64,000 nucleotides of DNA from contig PJFC01000002.1 of assembly GCA_003574885.1 (NCBI GenBank), positions 434,001 to 498,000 of the forward strand, in the 5' to 3' direction. The translations under genes were made by a program, and so were the position numbers. Under the pieces are notes generated by a model. The model saw only the letters and a program-made list of their open reading frames with translations. It was not told where the DNA came from and made no database searches. This document shows positions 18,165 to 26,544 of this stretch, in pieces; positions within the stretch are counted from its first letter, which is position 1, and every line of letters starts with the position of its first letter. Source of the DNA: Geobacter sp. (lineage in GTDB: Bacteria > Desulfobacterota > Desulfuromonadia > Geobacterales > Geobacteraceae).

Positions 18165-18383
18165 TTATTTTGCGCGATAGGTGATACGGCCCCGTGACAG
18201 GTCATAGGGGGAAAGCTCCACAGTCACCTTGTCACCGGGAAGGATCTTGATGAAGTATTTGCGCATCTTGCCGGAGATGTGTGCCAGCACGATGTGGTCG
18301 TTCTCAAGTTTCACCCGGAACATGGCATTGGGAAGCGGCTCTACGACCGTTCCTTCAACTTCAATGGCTTCTTCTTTACTCAT
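18165..18383 (-). CDS. infA: Translation initiation factor IF-1
   Basis: A 72-residue single OB-fold S1-like protein ([48 protein letters not shown]), the full IF-1 length and sequence pattern. It binds the ribosomal A site during initiation. A GAGGAG site lies at the right distance before the ATG. It stands alone here, convergent with cheB and divergent from 18583, and is not next to ribosomal protein genes in view. Confidence 0.97.
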
Positions 18384-18436
18384 TATCTATGCTCCTCACA
18401 TGGTATCCTGCCCATAAAGTCTTCTCAAACCCCGCT

Positions 18437-18465
18437 ACTCTACAAGTTTTCTGCTGAAATTGCAA
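18437..18465 (-). promoter_or_regulatory. Possible sigma70 promoter of infA
   Basis: On the minus strand TTGCAA (18465-18460) and TAGAGT (18442-18437) are 17 bases apart. Each matches its consensus at 4 of 6. The start would lie about 50 bases before the infA ATG. Confidence 0.35.
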
Positions 18466-18582
18466 GCCGCAATTCTTTTGCAACGACGGCTGCACCGCTT
18501 GCCTTCCGTTGGGAAAATCCCTTTACAAGAACCGGTCAACCGTATTATTTTCACGGGGATTCTGTCGAAAGGACATACCACC

Positions 18583-18981
18583 ATGGCTGACCTCCTTCGG
18601 GATATCCCCCTTGCCAACGGCCTTACCGTAAGCATTTCCGATCATACCCATCGTTATTACGGCGATTTTTACCGGGTAAGGGTGGAGTTTTCCTGTAGTG
18701 CACCTCTTCGTGAAGCATATTTCACAGACGGGCAGACATTCGGAGAAGCACGCCGCCTTCTGGGAGACATGGTTACCTATCGCCGCATCGTCGAACAGAT
18801 GGGGGTACCATCCACCGAAATAGAACGGGTCCGGGAAAAACTCGTTCAGAATTTTATCGACCATTCCCTCCCGTATTTTACCGCCGATGATTTCCCGGAG
18901 AAACTCGTGCATGGAGAACTGCGTAAAATCTCCCGGAAGGGGGGACGGACCGCACTTCCTCCGTCGAAAAACGATGCGTGA
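18583..18981 (+). CDS. Conserved-looking protein of unknown function
   Basis: A 132-residue cytoplasmic protein I cannot assign. It starts MADLLRDIPLANGLTVSISD and contains an alternating beta pattern (YRVRVEFSC), then helices (GEARRLLGDMVTYRRIVEQMG) and ends in a basic tail. There is no signal peptide or metal motif. The ATG at 18583 has GAAAGGA upstream. Its last 8 bases overlap the start of the RlmD-like gene, so the two are co-translated and it may help that enzyme; this is inference from position. Confidence 0.7.
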   Translation: MADLLRDIPLANGLTVSISDHTHRYYGDFYRVRVEFSCSAPLREAYFTDGQTFGEARRLLGDMVTYRRIVEQMGVPSTEIERVREKLVQNFIDHSLPYFTADDFPEKLVHGELRKISRKGGRTALPPSKNDA

Positions 18982-20299
18982 GGCGTCCCTTGTCATTGAG
19001 AAACTGACCTTCGGCGGAGCCGGATTGGGGCACCTGGATGGCCGTGCCTGCTTTGTCCCGCTCACGGCTCCCGGCGACGAAGTACGCGTCAAAATTGTCC
19101 GGGAGAAGCGCTCCTATGTCGAAGCTGAGCTGCTTGAGATTCTCCGGCCGTCCCCACTCAGGACATCCCCTCCCTGCCCGGTTTTCGGCTCATGTGGCGG
19201 TTGTAACTGGCAGCACCTTGACTACCCCGCCCAGATTTCCGCCAAAGAGGAGATTTTTTCCGAACTGCTCTGGAGGGGGGGGAGGGTGCCGCGCGAACTG
19301 ATTCTGCCGGCGCTCGAAGCACGAACCCCTTATGGCTATCGATCCCGGGTGCAGCTCAAACTGCGACTGGCGGCCGGTACGTTGCACATGGGCTTCTACC
19401 GAAGCGGCACTCATTTCGTCATTGCTGTTCCCGGTACCTGTGCCATAGCCGATCCCGTCATCAACAGCCTCATCGGCGAACTGCTCCCTGTTTTGACGGA
19501 ATTCCAGCATGCAGGCAAACTTCCCCAGATCGATATCGCAGTTGGAGACGATGGCGCAGCAATCCTGATCTTTCACTTCATAGGCGAACGACCTGACGAT
19601 CTCAATGATTTCCTGGCGCAACGACTGAACGTGCTTCCGTCTGCTACCGGCATCTTTGTGAGCTGTGGCAGAAAATCGCCCCTGACCCGTGTGGCGGGTA
19701 TCGAGTCCCTGTCCTATAAAATTCCCAGCGGATTTCTCCCGGCCCTTCCTGAAATGACTCTCTCCTTCAGCAGGGGAGGGTTCTCCCAGGTACATTACCG
19801 TCAGAACCTGGCACTCCTTGCGACCGTTGCCGATTGGGCAGCACCGGTAAACTCGGATCGGTTGCTGGATATTTACTGCGGCAACGGAAACTTTTCCCTC
19901 CCCCTGGCCCGCTATGTGGCCAGGGTTGTCGGCGTAGAGGAATATGAACCATCAATTGAAGACGCGCGGCGGAATGCCTCAGTAAACTTGATTGATAACG
20001 CCACCTTTCGGTGCCAGGGCGCCAGGGACGGTGTCCAGGAACTGGTTGCCACCGGCGAATCCTTTGATCTCATACTGCTTGACCCCCCCCGGTCCGGTGC
20101 GGCAGACATAATTGCTCAACTTCCTGCGCTGTCTCCCCGTGCCATCATCTACGTGTCATGTGACCCGGCGACCCTCGCCAGAGATATTGGCCTCCTGCGT
20201 ACACACGGCTATGCCGTCACCAAGAGCCGCCCCATTGACATGTTTCCCCAGACGTATCATATAGAAAGCATAACATTGCTTGAGCCATTCAGCGGATAG
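18974..20299 (+). CDS. rlmD: 23S rRNA (uracil-5-)-methyltransferase, RlmD/RumA family
   Basis: A 441-residue class I methyltransferase of the TrmA/RlmD family. It has an N-terminal TRAM domain (about 1-60), an iron-sulfur cysteine set CPVFGSCGGCNWQHL with a further Cys in VPGTCAIAD, the SAM motif LLDIYCGNGNFSLPLA and the catalytic SCDPATLARDI with the nucleophilic Cys. These enzymes make 5-methyluridine in rRNA or tRNA; which site is modified cannot be told from the sequence. The start at 18974 overlaps the upstream stop (ATGCGTGA). Confidence 0.88.
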   Translation: MREASLVIEKLTFGGAGLGHLDGRACFVPLTAPGDEVRVKIVREKRSYVEAELLEILRPSPLRTSPPCPVFGSCGGCNWQHLDYPAQISAKEEIFSELLWRGGRVPRELILPALEARTPYGYRSRVQLKLRLAAGTLHMGFYRSGTHFVIAVPGTCAIADPVINSLIGELLPVLTEFQHAGKLPQIDIAVGDDGAAILIFHFIGERPDDLNDFLAQRLNVLPSATGIFVSCGRKSPLTRVAGIESLSYKIPSGFLPALPEMTLSFSRGGFSQVHYRQNLALLATVADWAAPVNSDRLLDIYCGNGNFSLPLARYVARVVGVEEYEPSIEDARRNASVNLIDNATFRCQGARDGVQELVATGESFDLILLDPPRSGAADIIAQLPALSPRAIIYVSCDPATLARDIGLLRTHGYAVTKSRPIDMFPQTYHIESITLLEPFSG

Positions 20300-20337
20300 C
20301 ATTACTGCAGCGAGGTATTTCAGAAAGGCGGTGTGAA

Positions 20338-21357
20338 GTGTTCGGCAAATTTTTCAGCAGGGATTACCGTTATTATGTGAGCCAGGGGGATAAGTATTTG
20401 GCAGCAGAGCGTTACGCGGATGCGCGAACAGCTTTTAACGATGCCTTGGAGAAGATGCATAATGACAAGATTGATGATGCCGCACTGGAAGCGGACATCA
20501 AAGGAAAAATGGTTCTTGCGGGCGACAGGTTGGGATTTGTCAATCTTGAGGAAGCGGAACACGCCTTCCAGTCAGGGATTGCGTCCAAGGCGCGTGAACA
20601 TATCCATCTGGTCATGCAACTGGCAGAAGACGTAATCACTAGGGAAAAGGCTGAGATATTACTACGGCGTATTACGGAGGTGGAAGCGGGGGAACCTGCC
20701 GCAGCTCCCGTACATGGGTGTGCAAGTTGCAAAGGTGTTTCCCCTGAAGCAGTTGAAAATAGCGGCATTAGCGATGAAGATCTTTCATCGGATGACCGGT
20801 TTTACCTGGCAATACAGACTCTTCCCCATGAGTTGTCACTTCGGTATGCGGGTTTGGGAGAGGAATTTGCATGCGCTTATCTGACTGCTCATGGAGGTCG
20901 TGCTGATAGCGCGTTAAGCCTTTTTCATGAACTCAACGAAACGGCTGAATGCGACATTTATCACTATGAGATTTCACTCATTTACTATGAACAGGGAGAT
21001 TTATCGCGTTGCGAACATCACCTGCAAAGAGCCATTGAACTGAACAGGGCAAACCCGCTCTGCTGGCTTGCCCTGGCTCAACTTACTGCGGATACCGGAC
21101 GCTTCCAGGAAGCCCTGCAGTTGCTCGACCATATGGTTGTTCATCAATTTTTGCCCGACCAGGCGAGAAGCATGCAAGGGGATATTTACCAAAGCATAGG
21201 TGCAGTAGATAAAGCCATTGACTGTTATACCGAACTCCTGGCGTTTCCGGGGACGGCACGAATTGCCGCGGAAAGGCTGGTTCCACTGCTGGAAAACCAG
21301 GGACGTAACGACGAGGCTGAATTCCTCTTCAAGAAATACCTTAAGGGGTGCTGTTAA
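20338..21357 (+). CDS. TPR-like repeat protein
   Basis: A 339-residue protein starting at a GTG (20338) behind GAAAGGCGG. The N-terminus (YVSQGDKYLAAERYADARTAFNDALEKM) and the second half (YEQGDLSRCEHHLQRAIELNRANPLCWLALAQL; DKAIDCYTELL) are tetratricopeptide-like helix pairs, so it probably binds protein. Between them is a CxxC, HGCASCKGVS near residue 125-132, which might bind metal but has no His following, so it is not a haem site. No signal peptide. Function not recognised; the neighbours (rlmD, hup) give no clue. Confidence 0.7.
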   Translation: MFGKFFSRDYRYYVSQGDKYLAAERYADARTAFNDALEKMHNDKIDDAALEADIKGKMVLAGDRLGFVNLEEAEHAFQSGIASKAREHIHLVMQLAEDVITREKAEILLRRITEVEAGEPAAAPVHGCASCKGVSPEAVENSGISDEDLSSDDRFYLAIQTLPHELSLRYAGLGEEFACAYLTAHGGRADSALSLFHELNETAECDIYHYEISLIYYEQGDLSRCEHHLQRAIELNRANPLCWLALAQLTADTGRFQEALQLLDHMVVHQFLPDQARSMQGDIYQSIGAVDKAIDCYTELLAFPGTARIAAERLVPLLENQGRNDEAEFLFKKYLKGCC

Positions 21358-21453
21358 TTTTGGACCGATCCGCGCGACGGTCCTGACTCAATTTAGGGAC
21401 CGGCTACGCAGGAAACTTCCTGGTGCCGGCAGAGATACTACCAGGAGGGTTAT

Positions 21454-21729
21454 ATGAACAAATCCGAACTCATCGATGCGCTGGCGGTAAAAAAGAATAT
21501 TTCTTTCAAAAAAGCGGAAGAGATAATCAACACGATATTCGATTCGATGTCGACAGCAATGCTGGCTGACGAGCGGATTGAAATCCGTGGATTTGGCAGC
21601 TTCGTCGTCAAGGAATACAAAGCTTATACAGGGAGAAACCCTAAAACAGGCGAAGCTATCGCCGTAAGCCCTAAAAAACTTCCCTTTTTCAAGGTGGGTA
21701 AGGAACTGAAGGAAAGGGTGGCTGAGTAG
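21454..21729 (+). CDS. hup: HU/IHF-family DNA-binding protein
   Basis: A 91-residue nucleoid protein: MNKSELIDALAVKKNISFKKAEEII, then the beta-arm IEIRGFGSFVVKEYKAYTGRNPKTGEAI and SPKKLPFFKVGKELKE. The GRNPKTGE arm tip with the intercalating Pro is intact. It bends and packs DNA as a dimer. A CCAGGAGGG site precedes the ATG. The 96-base leader has a small perfect hairpin, CAGGAA-AC-TTCCTG at about 21410, flanked by CCGG on both sides. Confidence 0.93.
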   Translation: MNKSELIDALAVKKNISFKKAEEIINTIFDSMSTAMLADERIEIRGFGSFVVKEYKAYTGRNPKTGEAIAVSPKKLPFFKVGKELKERVAE

Positions 21730-21878
21730 TCGCTGACAAACAAGGGCATCGCTTATTGCGTTCACTGCTGTTGTGCCACTGCGCACCATTTTAACGTGAA
21801 CTAATTAATCCATGTCCACTGAAACTCCTTGAACTCTCCTTCGCAATCTGCTAACACTGAAAAGAAAATCCAGGCACC

Positions 21879-21884
21879 TATAAT
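21879..21884 (+). promoter_or_regulatory. -10 element placing transcription start at the next ATG
   Basis: A perfect TATAAT ends 6 bases before the ATG at 21891. If used, transcription would begin at or beside the A of that ATG. No clear -35 lies upstream (best ACTGAA, 17 bases away) and there is no Shine-Dalgarno. Confidence 0.4.
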
Positions 21885-21890
21885 TATTTA

Positions 21891-23669
21891 ATGAAAAAAA
21901 TATTTTTTTCCATACTGGCAATTTTTATCGCTACTCCGTGTGCATTTGCAAATCCCACGCAAAGCGGAGTGTCAGGTCTACTGGCCGTACCTTCAGCTGA
22001 TACGCTCGATTCCGGCAACTTGTGTATCGGGTTATGGGGAGATCTGAGCAAGAACAAGGATTCCGGCAAACACGCGGTAGTCCTTCCCGCCACCTTGACT
22101 CTCGGCATCGGCTCATTCTGGGAAATTTACGGCTCATACCCCAACCTGTTGTTCAACAATCAGCAGGAACTGTCAGGGAAGGGAACGGCCAACCTTGGCA
22201 CCAAACTCCGCTTGTACGGAAAGAGAAACTCAAACGTCAAGATAGCAGTCGATGCCTTCGCCAATCGTCATGTAGCAGATGATCCCGACGTCAACGGCGT
22301 TACCGATGTCGGGGGGAGGCTTATCGCCTCGTTCATCACCCAACGTTTTGCCATCCACGGTTATGGCGGTTATCTCTCTAAAGGCAAGCAACCGAACATG
22401 GCCAACTCCGACCAGATGCTCTACGGCGGAGGTATCGAACTGTCCCCCACTTCAAGGACAAAGGTGACCTTGGAACTGACCGGAAGTCAAAACAGTAAGT
22501 CGGGCAATTCCCTGAAAGATGCTCCCATCGAGAGCCTGGTAGGTTTTCAGTACTACATTTCCCCCCATCTCACCTTCAATGCCGGAGCGGGCACACGTGT
22601 CAATTCGTCGGGCCAGGACTGGCGTGCAATTGTTGGATTTACTACATGCCAGGGTATCGGCACCTATATCAAGCCGGTGCCCCGCCTGGTACTCGAACCG
22701 GATGAAAAACCCCGCGAGGTCGTCAAGCCTGCTAAAATCACTCCTATCTCATCTCTGCTTCTTAAGTCCACGGCAGTAGCTCCGGTAAGTAAGCTCGAAG
22801 TCCCTGTCGACCCCGACCGTGAAGAGATTGTCATAAAGCCGTATGGCCAGGTTGTGATCCCGCCCCAACCGCAACGGGCACAGACATCGTTACCAGTTAT
22901 GCCCGTACTACAGCCGGTACAGCCAGTTTCATCCATTCAGCCGGTACAGCCAGTTTCATCCATTCAGCCGGTACAGCCAGTTTCATCCATTCAGCCGGTA
23001 CAGCCAGTTTCATCCATTCAGCCGGTACAGCCAGTTTCATCCATTCAGCCGGTACAGCCAGTTTCATCCATTCAGCCGGTACAAGTTCCGATACAGCCGA
23101 TCCCCACTGTACCGCCAGTAGCCGCAGCTGCTCAACCGATTCCGGCAGTTCAACCCACGGAGGAGGTACACGTCTCTCCGGGCGAGCTTGTCACGCCTGA
23201 CGATATTCAGGTCGAAGGGCAAACCCCCCTCTATTCCGTCGATGTAAGGGGAGACAAGGTGGAGGTTCTTTCCGGCAGTTCACAACTGCTCTCGAAAACC
23301 GTCACAGTTTACCGTAAATTCCGGTTCCCCGATGTCATGTTCGAATTCGGCCAGATGGACCTGTCCGATGAGGTAAAAAGATCTCTCTCCGAAGTTGCGG
23401 AGCATATCCGCTCCGACAAGAAGACTGCGTATATCAGGATCGACGGACATACCGACAGCATCGGCTCTGAAAAGTACAACATGGACCTTTCCCTGAAGCG
23501 CGCCATTGCCGTTGCGCACTACATGGTCACCCGGGAAGGGATAGATCCTAAAATGCTTTTCGTCAAGGGCATGGGTAAGACGAAACTCCTCTCCGGCAAC
23601 GAGACCACTGAAGGACGCCGGATCAATCGTCGCTTTGAGATTCTCTTCCTGGTTCCCAAGGGGACATAA
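21891..23669 (+). CDS. Outer-membrane protein with Pro/Gln repeat linker and OmpA-like domain
   Basis: A 592-residue envelope protein. A signal peptide (1-21, ending CAFA) leads into a beta-strand-rich region to about 260 with alternating polar and non-polar residues, likely an outer-membrane barrel. A proline-rich linker follows, including six perfect copies of the 9-residue unit PVQPVSSIQ (about 341-394). The C-terminal 120 residues are an OmpA-like peptidoglycan-binding domain (IRIDGHTDSIGSEKYNMDLSLKRAIAVAHYM, GRRINRRFEI). It should tie outer membrane to cell wall. It lacks a Shine-Dalgarno; see the -10 at 21879. The next gene starts in its stop codon. Confidence 0.85.
   Translation: MKKIFFSILAIFIATPCAFANPTQSGVSGLLAVPSADTLDSGNLCIGLWGDLSKNKDSGKHAVVLPATLTLGIGSFWEIYGSYPNLLFNNQQELSGKGTANLGTKLRLYGKRNSNVKIAVDAFANRHVADDPDVNGVTDVGGRLIASFITQRFAIHGYGGYLSKGKQPNMANSDQMLYGGGIELSPTSRTKVTLELTGSQNSKSGNSLKDAPIESLVGFQYYISPHLTFNAGAGTRVNSSGQDWRAIVGFTTCQGIGTYIKPVPRLVLEPDEKPREVVKPAKITPISSLLLKSTAVAPVSKLEVPVDPDREEIVIKPYGQVVIPPQPQRAQTSLPVMPVLQPVQPVSSIQPVQPVSSIQPVQPVSSIQPVQPVSSIQPVQPVSSIQPVQPVSSIQPVQVPIQPIPTVPPVAAAAQPIPAVQPTEEVHVSPGELVTPDDIQVEGQTPLYSVDVRGDKVEVLSGSSQLLSKTVTVYRKFRFPDVMFEFGQMDLSDEVKRSLSEVAEHIRSDKKTAYIRIDGHTDSIGSEKYNMDLSLKRAIAVAHYMVTREGIDPKMLFVKGMGKTKLLSGNETTEGRRINRRFEILFLVPKGT
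22911..23083 (+). repeat. 27-bp tandem repeat, six perfect copies plus a partial
   Basis: The unit CAGCCGGTACAGCCAGTTTC + ATCCATT repeats six times without change (22911-23072), followed by 11 bases of a seventh. It is a multiple of three, so copy-number change alters linker length without frameshift. Confidence 0.95.
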
Positions 23670-24130
23670 TGCAACGGGCACATATTCCTGTCATTCTACT
23701 CCTGATGTCCTGTGCCATGCCGACCATGGCTGAGGAAAAATTCACCCCGCCTGAATGCACGCAGTTAGGAACAGTTCACGTAGCAAAACCCCCTACGGGT
23801 CTCGACGAGCATGCCAGGAACTCACTGGATACCCTGATGCCGAAATTAAAAAAAGTGGGCAGAGACAAACTGATTTGGATAGAAGGGAACGACTCCACGG
23901 GAACACTCTCTGAAAACAGGCTCACAGACTCTTTCAACCTGGCCAGGAATGTACAGATATACCTTGCATCCCGGCACAACGTTAACCACGACATCTACCT
24001 CAGTGCTGCACCTGATGATCCCTATTCTCCAGGCATTGCAGGGACTGTACGTATTTTTGTCTGTCCTAAACAGTTCAATGAGGATACTATTGAACTGTCG
24101 CGTAATCTCACCGATAGTACACGTGATTAA
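23669..24130 (+). CDS. Small periplasmic protein with degenerate OmpA-like fold
   Basis: A 153-residue protein with a signal peptide (1-21, ending TMA). The middle (LIWIEGNDSTGTLSENRLTDSFNLARNVQIYLASRHNV) follows the spacing of the OmpA C-terminal domain (VEGHTDSxGS..N..LS..RA..V..YL) but lacks the usual peptidoglycan-contacting Asp and Arg. The start overlaps the upstream stop (TAATG), so it is translated with the large OmpA-like protein and may be its partner. The assignment is by pattern only. Confidence 0.7.
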   Translation: MQRAHIPVILLLMSCAMPTMAEEKFTPPECTQLGTVHVAKPPTGLDEHARNSLDTLMPKLKKVGRDKLIWIEGNDSTGTLSENRLTDSFNLARNVQIYLASRHNVNHDIYLSAAPDDPYSPGIAGTVRIFVCPKQFNEDTIELSRNLTDSTRD

Positions 24131-24183
24131 TGCCCCGTCAGTCTCTGACAGGCGGCAAGGTCATACCTCCGGAGGTCACGACA

Positions 24184-24825
24184 ATGAAAATTTCTGTTTT
24201 TTCCATGGGAATGCTGTTGGCAGTGGTTCTGGCGGGTTGCTCGTTGAAGGTAGTTCCTGAACAGACAGAATCAGGGGTCATAAATACCGCCGATAACTCC
24301 CAGACGATTGCCAGGAAAGGGCTTTCCGTTACGGTTAAACCGGCCGACATGGATCTCCGCAATTACAATCTGGAAGGGACGGTGTCGGCATTCTCGGTAC
24401 TCATAGACAACCGTACCGGCAGCGAGGTGAGTTTCAGCAACGACTCGTTCGTTCTCCTTGACAATGAAAACCGGCAGTATCTGCCCCTCACCCCCGAGAA
24501 AGTCAAGGAGATCCTCTCCAAGGATTCCTACTACCTGATACCCTATCCCTATGTAGGCTTCTACTACATGGAAGACTATGCAAAATCCTCGTCCTACAAC
24601 GAATTCAATTCCCAGGCTCCCTATTTCTACGACCTCTATCCGCAGGACATCTATACCAAAGCGTTGGGCGGCGAATCAATCATTCCGAATGCGAAAGTAG
24701 CCGGTCTCGTCTATTTCAAGATTGATCTTTCCACTGTTAAGGGTGCAAAACTTCTCATATTCCTGAAAGGGACCCCGCACTCGGCCACGCCCGATTTTGC
24801 CTTTCCGTTCAAAATTGACAAATAG
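24184..24825 (+). CDS. Predicted lipoprotein, unknown function
   Basis: A 213-residue lipoprotein: the signal MKISVFSMGMLLAVVLAGC has lipobox LAGC with Cys19. The mature part has an Ig-like beta pattern (FSVLIDNRTGSEVSFSNDSFVLLDNENRQY) reminiscent of families found in lipoproteins that extend from a membrane, and a Tyr-rich stretch (YLIPYPYVGFYYMEDY). The ATG at 24184 is chosen because GGAGG lies 8 bases upstream and the signal fits; the frame is open from 24130. Third gene of the envelope operon starting at 21891. Confidence 0.75.
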   Translation: MKISVFSMGMLLAVVLAGCSLKVVPEQTESGVINTADNSQTIARKGLSVTVKPADMDLRNYNLEGTVSAFSVLIDNRTGSEVSFSNDSFVLLDNENRQYLPLTPEKVKEILSKDSYYLIPYPYVGFYYMEDYAKSSSYNEFNSQAPYFYDLYPQDIYTKALGGESIIPNAKVAGLVYFKIDLSTVKGAKLLIFLKGTPHSATPDFAFPFKIDK

Positions 24826-24843
24826 TTCAGGAGACTCAATCCG

Positions 24844-26544
24844 ATGCCTCTGACGTTACTCTGGCAAGCTCTGGGGGGGCTCGGTCTTTTTATCCTCGGC
24901 ATGAAGTCGATGTCCGAGGGTTTGCAAAGGATTGCCGGCGAACGACTGCGCCAGACACTTGAAAAAGTCACCGGCAATAGACTGGCCGCGGCTCTCATGG
25001 GGAGTTGCCTCTCCTCCCTGCTCCAGTCCAGCAGCGCTGCCTCCATTATCATCGTCGGTCTTCTCAACGCCGGCCTGCTCTCCCTGTACCAGGCACTCGG
25101 CGTGCTGATGGGGACCGGCATAGGTACTACCCTCGCCATCCAGTTCATTGCCTTCAAGATCTCCCAGATCGCCCTGCCGGCAATTACCATCGGCGTATTT
25201 CTGAAATATTTCAGCAAGCGGAGGAGGGTCGTCTACGTCGGGGAGCTTCTGCTCGGGGCGGGACTGATATTTTTCGGCCTCCAGTTGATGGAGTCAGGCT
25301 TCGCTCCCGTTAAACAGACTGCGCTGTTCCAGACCATCCAGCACCCGTTGTTCAACTGGCGCATCAGTTACGTTCTTCTTGGTGCACTGCTGACTTTTCT
25401 CATTCAATCCGGCAGTGCTGTAATCGGCATTGTCATTGCCCTTGCAGGTAGTGGCCTCATAGGCTTCCCCAGTGGCGTTGCCATGGTCATTGGCGAGGTA
25501 CTCGGCACGTCCCTCATCGCCCTGGTCGCTACTATCGGCGGTACAATAGCCGCCAAGCGAACCGCTATCATCTACTGTATTATCAACGTCGTTGCCGTTA
25601 TCCTCGTCCTCCTCAGTTTCCCCCTGTTCCTCCAGACGATTCAGTTCTTTTCACCCGGTGAGGCAGAATTCACTGTCACCACCATCGGCAGCACCGACTC
25701 TCACCTTGGCCTCAGTCGCCCTAACATTGCGCGCCACCTTGCTAACGCCCATACCATCTTCAGTATATTCAGCATCCTGGTTTTCCTGCCGCTCCTGGGA
25801 TTTTTTGTGCGCTCCGCCGCACGAATCCTCCCCGGCATCGAAGGGAATCTCGATTACGAACCCCGCCCCAAATTCATCGACAATCGCATCCTCAATACCC
25901 CGTCTATCGCGCTCCTCCAGGCAAAGAACGAAACCAGACGCATGGCGTCCATAGCGGAATCCATGTTCGAGGATGTAGTCAAGCAGTTTTACAAGTACGA
26001 TGCCAGACGGACAATGCGTATCAAGCAGAAGGAAGAGGCGCTGGATGCTCTGCAGCGTGACATATCAAATTTCCTCGTCTCCCTGTCCAAGCAATCGGTT
26101 GGCCAGGACAGTTTTCTCGACATTCCGCTCATGCTCCAGGTAATCAGCGGTCTTGAGCACATCGGAGATCAGAACGAAGCGGTACTCGATTATCTTCGAC
26201 GAAAAAAAGAAGACAAGATCATCTTCTCGGCGGCTGCCATGACGGAATTGCGCAATTTTGCAGCTACCGTCGGCGACCTGGTTAGTGTTGCTGTTGCATC
26301 AGTACAGGAGCCAGGCCACGACAGGCTGTCTGCCGGGACAGAACTTCGCGAGACGGTGACGCAGCTTCAGGAGAACATGCTCGACAACCATATCAAACGT
26401 CTCACCGATGGAGAATGTACGGTAACGGCAGGGCTGAATTACAGCGATATCGTAGGGGGATTCTCCAAGATAGCCGACGCGTCCATGCAGATTATCAAGA
26501 GCGAACGGGAGTTTTTTGATGCATCGTCTTCTGGCGGCCATTGA
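24844..26544 (+). CDS. Na+/phosphate cotransporter with PhoU-like tail
   Basis: A 566-residue membrane protein of the Na/Pi-II (NptA/YjbB) family. Two inverted Na/Pi repeats carry the signature glutamine-serine motifs LLQSSSAASIII (about 57-68) and FLIQSGSAVIGIV (about 184-196). Eight or so membrane helices run to about 320, then a soluble helical PhoU-like domain (about 350-560). It moves phosphate with sodium; bacterial members often export or balance phosphate. A CAGGAGA site precedes the ATG. The ppx gene begins inside its last 26 bases, which fits a joint role in phosphate and polyphosphate balance. Confidence 0.9.
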   Translation: MPLTLLWQALGGLGLFILGMKSMSEGLQRIAGERLRQTLEKVTGNRLAAALMGSCLSSLLQSSSAASIIIVGLLNAGLLSLYQALGVLMGTGIGTTLAIQFIAFKISQIALPAITIGVFLKYFSKRRRVVYVGELLLGAGLIFFGLQLMESGFAPVKQTALFQTIQHPLFNWRISYVLLGALLTFLIQSGSAVIGIVIALAGSGLIGFPSGVAMVIGEVLGTSLIALVATIGGTIAAKRTAIIYCIINVVAVILVLLSFPLFLQTIQFFSPGEAEFTVTTIGSTDSHLGLSRPNIARHLANAHTIFSIFSILVFLPLLGFFVRSAARILPGIEGNLDYEPRPKFIDNRILNTPSIALLQAKNETRRMASIAESMFEDVVKQFYKYDARRTMRIKQKEEALDALQRDISNFLVSLSKQSVGQDSFLDIPLMLQVISGLEHIGDQNEAVLDYLRRKKEDKIIFSAAAMTELRNFAATVGDLVSVAVASVQEPGHDRLSAGTELRETVTQLQENMLDNHIKRLTDGECTVTAGLNYSDIVGGFSKIADASMQIIKSEREFFDASSSGGH

